From Chloroflexota bacterium (GTDB lineage Bacteria; Chloroflexota; Anaerolineae; CG2-30-64-16): a stretch of DNA of 9,730 nt. The position numbers and the translations under genes were made by a program. The stretch spans positions 1 to 9,730 of the forward strand of contig JAKPQT010000204.1 of NCBI GenBank assembly GCA_029555885.1. The letters run 5' to 3'. Shown one piece after another: positions 7,801 to 9,730 of this stretch. A model generated the notes under the pieces. The model worked only from the letters and a program-made list of their open reading frames with translations. It did no database searches and was not told the origin of the DNA. The stretch's first letter is position 1. Each line of letters begins with the position of its first letter.

Positions 7801-8242
7801 GGAGTTCTTTGCGGAGGCGTGGCGCGTCTGCGAGCACTGGGCCCGGGGACGCGATGCCTACAGCGCGATCGCACTCCTGGGCCTGGGGCAGGCCGCGGCC
7901 GCTCAACAGGACAGCACCCAGGCCATGGACTGTTATCGTCGCGCGCTGCGCGTGCCGGCGCGCATGGGCCGCACCACGATGGAGGCCATCGCGAGCGCAG
8001 CGTCGGTTGTCGCGATGGACGGCGATCCGGTCCATGCGGCGGAGCTGCTGGCATTCGTCGTCGCCCATCGCTATACGACGCACTGGGTCAAGGAAGCGGC
8101 GAGGAAGCTGTTGGTTGAGTTGGAAGCCGAGCTGCCCGCTGAGCTGTTTGCTGCGGCGACCGCGCGCGGCCGGGCGCGTGAGCTGCCGGACGTAGAGGCG
8201 GAGATCCGGGGCGATGGCGCTTCAGCGAGCCATGCCGCCTGA
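4856..8242 (+). CDS. AfsR/SARP-like regulator: DNA-binding BTAD domain, NB-ARC-type NTPase and TPR repeats
   Basis: An 1128-residue STAND-type regulator. Residues ~1-95 form an OmpR/SARP-like winged helix (KLFLFGAPQ start, RRKALALLAYLA, LWPEADATQARAHLSRVLVDLR). Residues ~96-250 are a bacterial transcriptional activator (BTAD) domain ending in the typical LYAGLGDRAAAFAQYEAC and ELGIPPEPET blocks. An NB-ARC-like ATPase follows, with Walker A GPGGVGKT (312-319), Walker B LLLILDNYE with D387, a TSRERL sensor (423-428) and the GVPLA motif (509-513). A winged-helix segment ends near LHTLIRHYCAERL (~621), and TPR-like helical repeats occupy about 846-1050. By family knowledge, nucleotide-dependent assembly after sensing through the repeats switches transcription; the ligand is unknown. 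The GTG start is supported by AGGAGGAGG (4842-4850), five bases upstream. The end overlaps the convergent protease gene by 21 bases. Domain calls are secure; target genes are not known. Confidence 0.92.
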   Translation: MERPKLFLFGAPQLERGGTRVAIERRKALALLAYLATMPGAHARDTLAALLWPEADATQARAHLSRVLVDLRQAAGPQALDADVDRVALRPDELFVDVIRFRTCVAQVAAHHPARDPLCDACLAALAEAVDFYRGDFLSGFTLRDAPDFDTWQTYTGETLRLELGEALESLALAYNGRDAFERALPHARRWLALDPLCEPAHRCLMRLYAGLGDRAAAFAQYEACTKALQSELGIPPEPETTALYEQIKAGILRPRGTDTTTAAATRFRVETVSTVNNLPAPADAFFGRETELVQIAERLADPACRLLTILGPGGVGKTRLAVEAGRAEVGRFHHGICFVPLAAVDTPDLVAAAILQTLAASKKVATTPQQQVADFLAERQLLLILDNYEHLLANDAEAADDDGVGLLPRLLEHAPGLKLLVTSRERLNLHDEWLLPLGGLDLPPDDAPAAPPGPAILDAEPDASGPLDLGAHAATRFFLHCARRVQPGFSPSPEDARLIARICRQVDGVPLAIELVAPWLRALPLPEITRRLVENLDLLAANLRDVPARHRSMRAAFDQSWRLLTAHERTILRCCSIFRDGFTAEAAQAIANASLADLSALVDRSWVTLLPSGRYDLHTLIRHYCAERLSAEHLAETGETPDAVRDRHGTYFVGQLDQWEQACRAAGHRSIANQPIAADLANVEDAWHRMVDPCDPGQTYLFWALVALMDACFSDSVTFQRLVLPTIDRVRELCRPADTPVCRPDALVFLAGLQYLASCLPPWSLEQNHALLDEALSILDRVDPDTPGWQDRYSDIRSGKAGLYAWWGERTAGIQLIRELLASLPDSEGKAWPYRSESGLSMRRGSYLTRLGLYLLHEGEYAEARAILESTLEWLKGWWKSLAESVMAEIFWSQGEYERGKLHALEAARAARDERDPQRLSAALMELGRIETRLGGFAEARAHFMQSAAACRPIHYEEGIAAALAGLGQVELSLGRPARAQEFFAEAWRVCEHWARGRDAYSAIALLGLGQAAAAQQDSTQAMDCYRRALRVPARMGRTTMEAIASAASVVAMDGDPVHAAELLAFVVAHRYTTHWVKEAARKLLVELEAELPAELFAAATARGRARELPDVEAEIRGDGASASHAA

Positions 8243-9352
8243 AACAGCCACGACGAACCCGGTGTCTGTGGCAGCTTCGACTTTCACCGTGATGCCATTG
8301 TCCTGGTCCGCAAAGACCATCCCCGGCAGCCACGCGCTGTCCACGAACACCCCTTTCACAGCCGCATGCCGCACGACCGTCGCGGCCGGCTGGCCGCCCG
8401 GGTCGACTAGGTGGATCACGACCGCATCCATCGGCAGGTTCCGGTCATAGCCCGCGCGGCGTCGCGCCTCGACCGTGTAGAATCGGCCCCCCTCTCCCGG
8501 CAGCGGAATCACGGCCATCAGGTAGCCATCCGCGGACGGCTGGGCCAGTTGCTCCAGCGTGATCTGGACGGGGCTGCCCGGCTGAGCCACGTACTTCCGC
8601 TCGGCGGGAATCCACCCCAACTGGTCCTTCTGGTAGGCAATCGGGTGCTGTGCGATCAGCCCATACGCGGGATTGATCCGGCAGTAGCTGCACACGCTCA
8701 TGATGTCCCAGGGATTGCTGTAGACGTCTTCTGAACTGTCGGAGCTGTGACCCATCCCGAAGGTGTGCCCCATCTCGTGCGCCAGCGTCTTCTGCCAGCC
8801 GTACTTGCCCGTGCAGAGCCACGTGATGCCATAGCGCTTCTCCTGTCCGTCGCGCTCGAGGGTGAGTGCACCCCCGTACGCCGTATCCGGGCAGTAGTTG
8901 AAGACCAGGTTGATGCCCGCGTAATCGGGGAAGAAAACATCCTCGTCTGCCGCTGCCGTGCAGTCCTCCGCCAGCCGCCGGAGCGTCGCCTGGTCCGCGG
9001 GCCGCAGCTGGTAGGCGCCGGCAGGCTGCGGCAGCGGATACCACTCCTCGACCTGGCTCCCTGCCAGGCTGACGTGCCCGTAGGAAACCTCCTGCCAGTA
9101 GTCGGCCAGGCCCGGCGCCTGGTCGCCCATGACCCCCTGATAGTACTCGCGCAGCCCCTCGTCCGCGGGCAGGTCGGGGAACTGGCAGAACAGCGTCACG
9201 AACGGCTGCGGTCCACGGGGTTTAGCGTCGTCGGGCGTGGCGGCTGCAGGCGCCGCGAGCACGTCCGCCGGCACCTGGCCCGGCAGCGTCGCGCCCACCA
9301 GGACGGAAAGCATCAGGACTAACCCATAAGTCAGACTGCGCTTTGCGTACAT
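8222..9352 (-). CDS. Secreted zinc metalloprotease with metzincin motif (M6/M11-like)
   Basis: A 376-residue exported zinc endopeptidase. The extended zinc site HEMGHTFGMGH (residues 192-202) fits HExxHxxGxxH with H192, H196 and H202 as ligands and E193 as catalytic base. DIMS at 216-219 supplies the Met-turn (M218), placing it in the metzincin clan. PGLADYWQEVSYGHVSLAG (80-98) resembles the pre-catalytic block of M6-like secreted peptidases. Residues 1 to about 22-38 are a signal peptide (YAKR, hydrophobic core, Ala-rich cleavage zone). Six cysteines (56, 131, 154, 180, 221, 224) could give three disulphides. The C-terminal ~110 residues look beta-rich. I chose the ATG at 9352: GGAGG lies nine bases upstream (9362-9366, read on the minus strand) and it puts the signal peptide first. 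A start 20 codons earlier at 9412 would put arginine-rich residues ahead of it. The stop lies inside the regulator gene's end. M6 versus M11 is unsettled. Confidence 0.9.
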   Translation of the reverse strand: MYAKRSLTYGLVLMLSVLVGATLPGQVPADVLAAPAAATPDDAKPRGPQPFVTLFCQFPDLPADEGLREYYQGVMGDQAPGLADYWQEVSYGHVSLAGSQVEEWYPLPQPAGAYQLRPADQATLRRLAEDCTAAADEDVFFPDYAGINLVFNYCPDTAYGGALTLERDGQEKRYGITWLCTGKYGWQKTLAHEMGHTFGMGHSSDSSEDVYSNPWDIMSVCSYCRINPAYGLIAQHPIAYQKDQLGWIPAERKYVAQPGSPVQITLEQLAQPSADGYLMAVIPLPGEGGRFYTVEARRRAGYDRNLPMDAVVIHLVDPGGQPAATVVRHAAVKGVFVDSAWLPGMVFADQDNGITVKVEAATDTGFVVAVSGGMAR

Positions 9353-9439
9353 GGCCGGGCACCTCCGTGGTTGAACCTTCTGGAGATACCCTACCGCTTC
9401 GCTCCTGCGCACTCAGGTCCACGGCTCGTGCACTGCCCC

Positions 9440-9457
9440 TGCAGAAACCTTGCAGAA
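9440..9457. repeat. Direct repeat TGCAGAA x2 with 11-bp period
   Basis: TGCAGAA occurs at 9440-9446 and 9451-9457, start to start 11 bases, about one helical turn. It lies about 90-110 bases upstream of the metalloprotease start. Such spacing suits a direct-repeat activator site, the arrangement known for SARP-type regulators, but the copies are short and chance is possible. Confidence 0.35.
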
Positions 9458-9502
9458 CGGCCTTCGTTTCACCTGAGCTGCAATCACTTATCATGAAGCT
9501 CG

Positions 9503-9516
9503 CGCGCGATCGCGCG
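9503..9516. promoter_or_regulatory. Perfect 14-bp palindrome, candidate operator
   Basis: CGCGCGATCGCGCG is exactly self-complementary and directly abuts the -35-like TTGTAA at 9517. It sits in the gap between two diverging genes and so could control either. The alternating CG content makes chance symmetry more likely in GC-rich DNA, which lowers confidence. Confidence 0.4.
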
Positions 9517-9545
9517 TTGTAATTCCGGTACACAGGTGCTATCGT
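9517..9545 (+). promoter_or_regulatory. Sigma70-like promoter for the small membrane ORF
   Basis: TTGTAA (9517-9522) and TATCGT (9540-9545) are separated by exactly 17 bases. Transcription would start near 9552, about 17 bases before the ATG at 9569. This would exclude the in-frame GTG at 9536 as a start codon. Both hexamers differ from consensus by two bases. Confidence 0.45.
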
Positions 9546-9568
9546 ATATCTGGCTGGAACGAGAGGCT

Positions 9569-9667
9569 ATGCTGGAGGTCTGCGGGATTCCCATTGCATT
9601 CGTGGTTCTGGCTGTGGTGCTGCTGACCATCACTCAGCGGCTACGTTCATCAGAGGAGACATCATGA
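9569..9667 (+). CDS. Short single-span membrane protein, 32 residues
   Basis: ATG 9569 opens a 32-codon frame: MLEVCGIP, a hydrophobic run of about 15 residues (IAFVVLAVVLLTI, roughly 7-21), then QRLRSSEETS. A single membrane helix with the positive residues after it predicts an N-out, C-in anchor. A GAGAGG at 9561-9566 is close to the ATG, so the ribosome site is weak. Support comes from the promoter-like pair just upstream and from its TGA (9665-9667), which overlaps the next ATG (9664) as ATGA, a coupling arrangement. Its final codons also carry the next gene's ribosome site. It could instead act as a leader peptide for the downstream gene. The product family is unknown; no homology claim is made. 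Confidence 0.5.
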   Translation: MLEVCGIPIAFVVLAVVLLTITQRLRSSEETS

Positions 9668-9730
9668 GCGATACGTTCACGCTATCCGCGCTTCCGGCGC
9701 CCCTTGCCTGGCAGGGTCAACCTGCCGACA
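9664..9730 (+). CDS. N-terminus of a further protein, cut by the window end
   Basis: ATG 9664 has GAGGAG at 9653-9658, a good ribosome site, and stays open for the remaining 22 codons (MSDTFTLSALPAPLAWQGQP and on). No signal peptide is seen, so a cytoplasmic product is likely. It overlaps the small membrane ORF by four bases. The LPAPLAWQ pattern faintly recalls the start of DUF1349 concanavalin-like proteins, but 22 residues cannot establish a family. Confidence 0.65.
   Translation, partial: MSDTFTLSALPAPLAWQGQPAD

Larger units (their letters stand above)
9353..9568. other. Divergent intergenic region between the metalloprotease and a small membrane ORF
   Basis: This 216-base gap has no convincing gene of its own on either strand. 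It carries the protease ribosome binding site (9362-9366), a TGCAGAA direct repeat (9440-9457), a perfect palindrome (9503-9516) and a rightward sigma70-like promoter (9517-9545). I could not find a convincing leftward promoter for the protease. Confidence 0.5.

Noticed and set aside
8747..9322. 191-codon open frame on the plus strand
   Set aside because: Antisense to the metalloprotease, whose HExxHxxGxxH motif and signal peptide identify the real coding strand.
9353..9412. 20-codon N-terminal extension of the metalloprotease
   Set aside because: It adds Arg-rich residues before the signal peptide, and GGAGG is correctly spaced for the ATG at 9352.
9536..9568. In-frame GTG start that would lengthen the small membrane ORF by 11 codons
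   Set aside because: It overlaps the proposed -10 element, has no ribosome site, and would lie upstream of the predicted transcription start.

Overview
The window is GC-rich chromosomal DNA from a bacterium. It uses ordinary Shine-Dalgarno starts, and its coding content is a metabolic operon, a very large BTAD/NB-ARC/TPR (AfsR/SARP-like) regulator and secreted proteins. This mix is typical of Chloroflexota (Anaerolineae/Caldilineae-like). An actinobacterium is possible but less likely. The taxonomic call is inference from protein style, because no rRNA or marker gene is present. No tRNA, CRISPR array, insertion sequence or phage gene was seen.

Positions 37-3936 (+) hold a compact four-gene operon. 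In order it encodes a DegT/DnrJ/EryC1/StrS-type PLP aminotransferase, a metal-dependent amidohydrolase (amidohydrolase-2 fold), an M55/DppA-type D-aminopeptidase homologue and a Gfo/Idh/MocA oxidoreductase. The genes are separated by 8 nt, an overlap of 4 nt, and 17 nt. All four have the key catalytic residues, so the cluster looks functional. A shared pathway, perhaps breakdown or remodelling of an amino-sugar, aminocyclitol or D-amino-acid compound, is inference; the substrate cannot be read from the sequence.

Positions 3937-4740 hold a spacer with a tandem repeat, a near-palindrome and a foldable leader, then a small secreted protein of unknown function (4110-4625) in clearly lower-GC DNA. 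A hairpin with a short T run follows and probably ends this transcript.

Positions 4745-8242 (+) hold a perfect 12-bp palindrome beside an extended -10 promoter with a consensus TATAAT, then an 1128-residue regulator built from a DNA-binding winged helix, a BTAD domain, an NB-ARC-like NTPase and TPR-like repeats. It meets tail-to-tail, with a 21-bp overlap, a secreted metzincin-type zinc protease on the minus strand (9352-8222).

Positions 9353-9730 are the region upstream of the protease. They carry a short direct repeat, a perfect 14-bp palindrome abutting a sigma70-like promoter, and a 32-codon single-membrane-span ORF. The stop of that ORF overlaps the start of a further gene that runs off the window.
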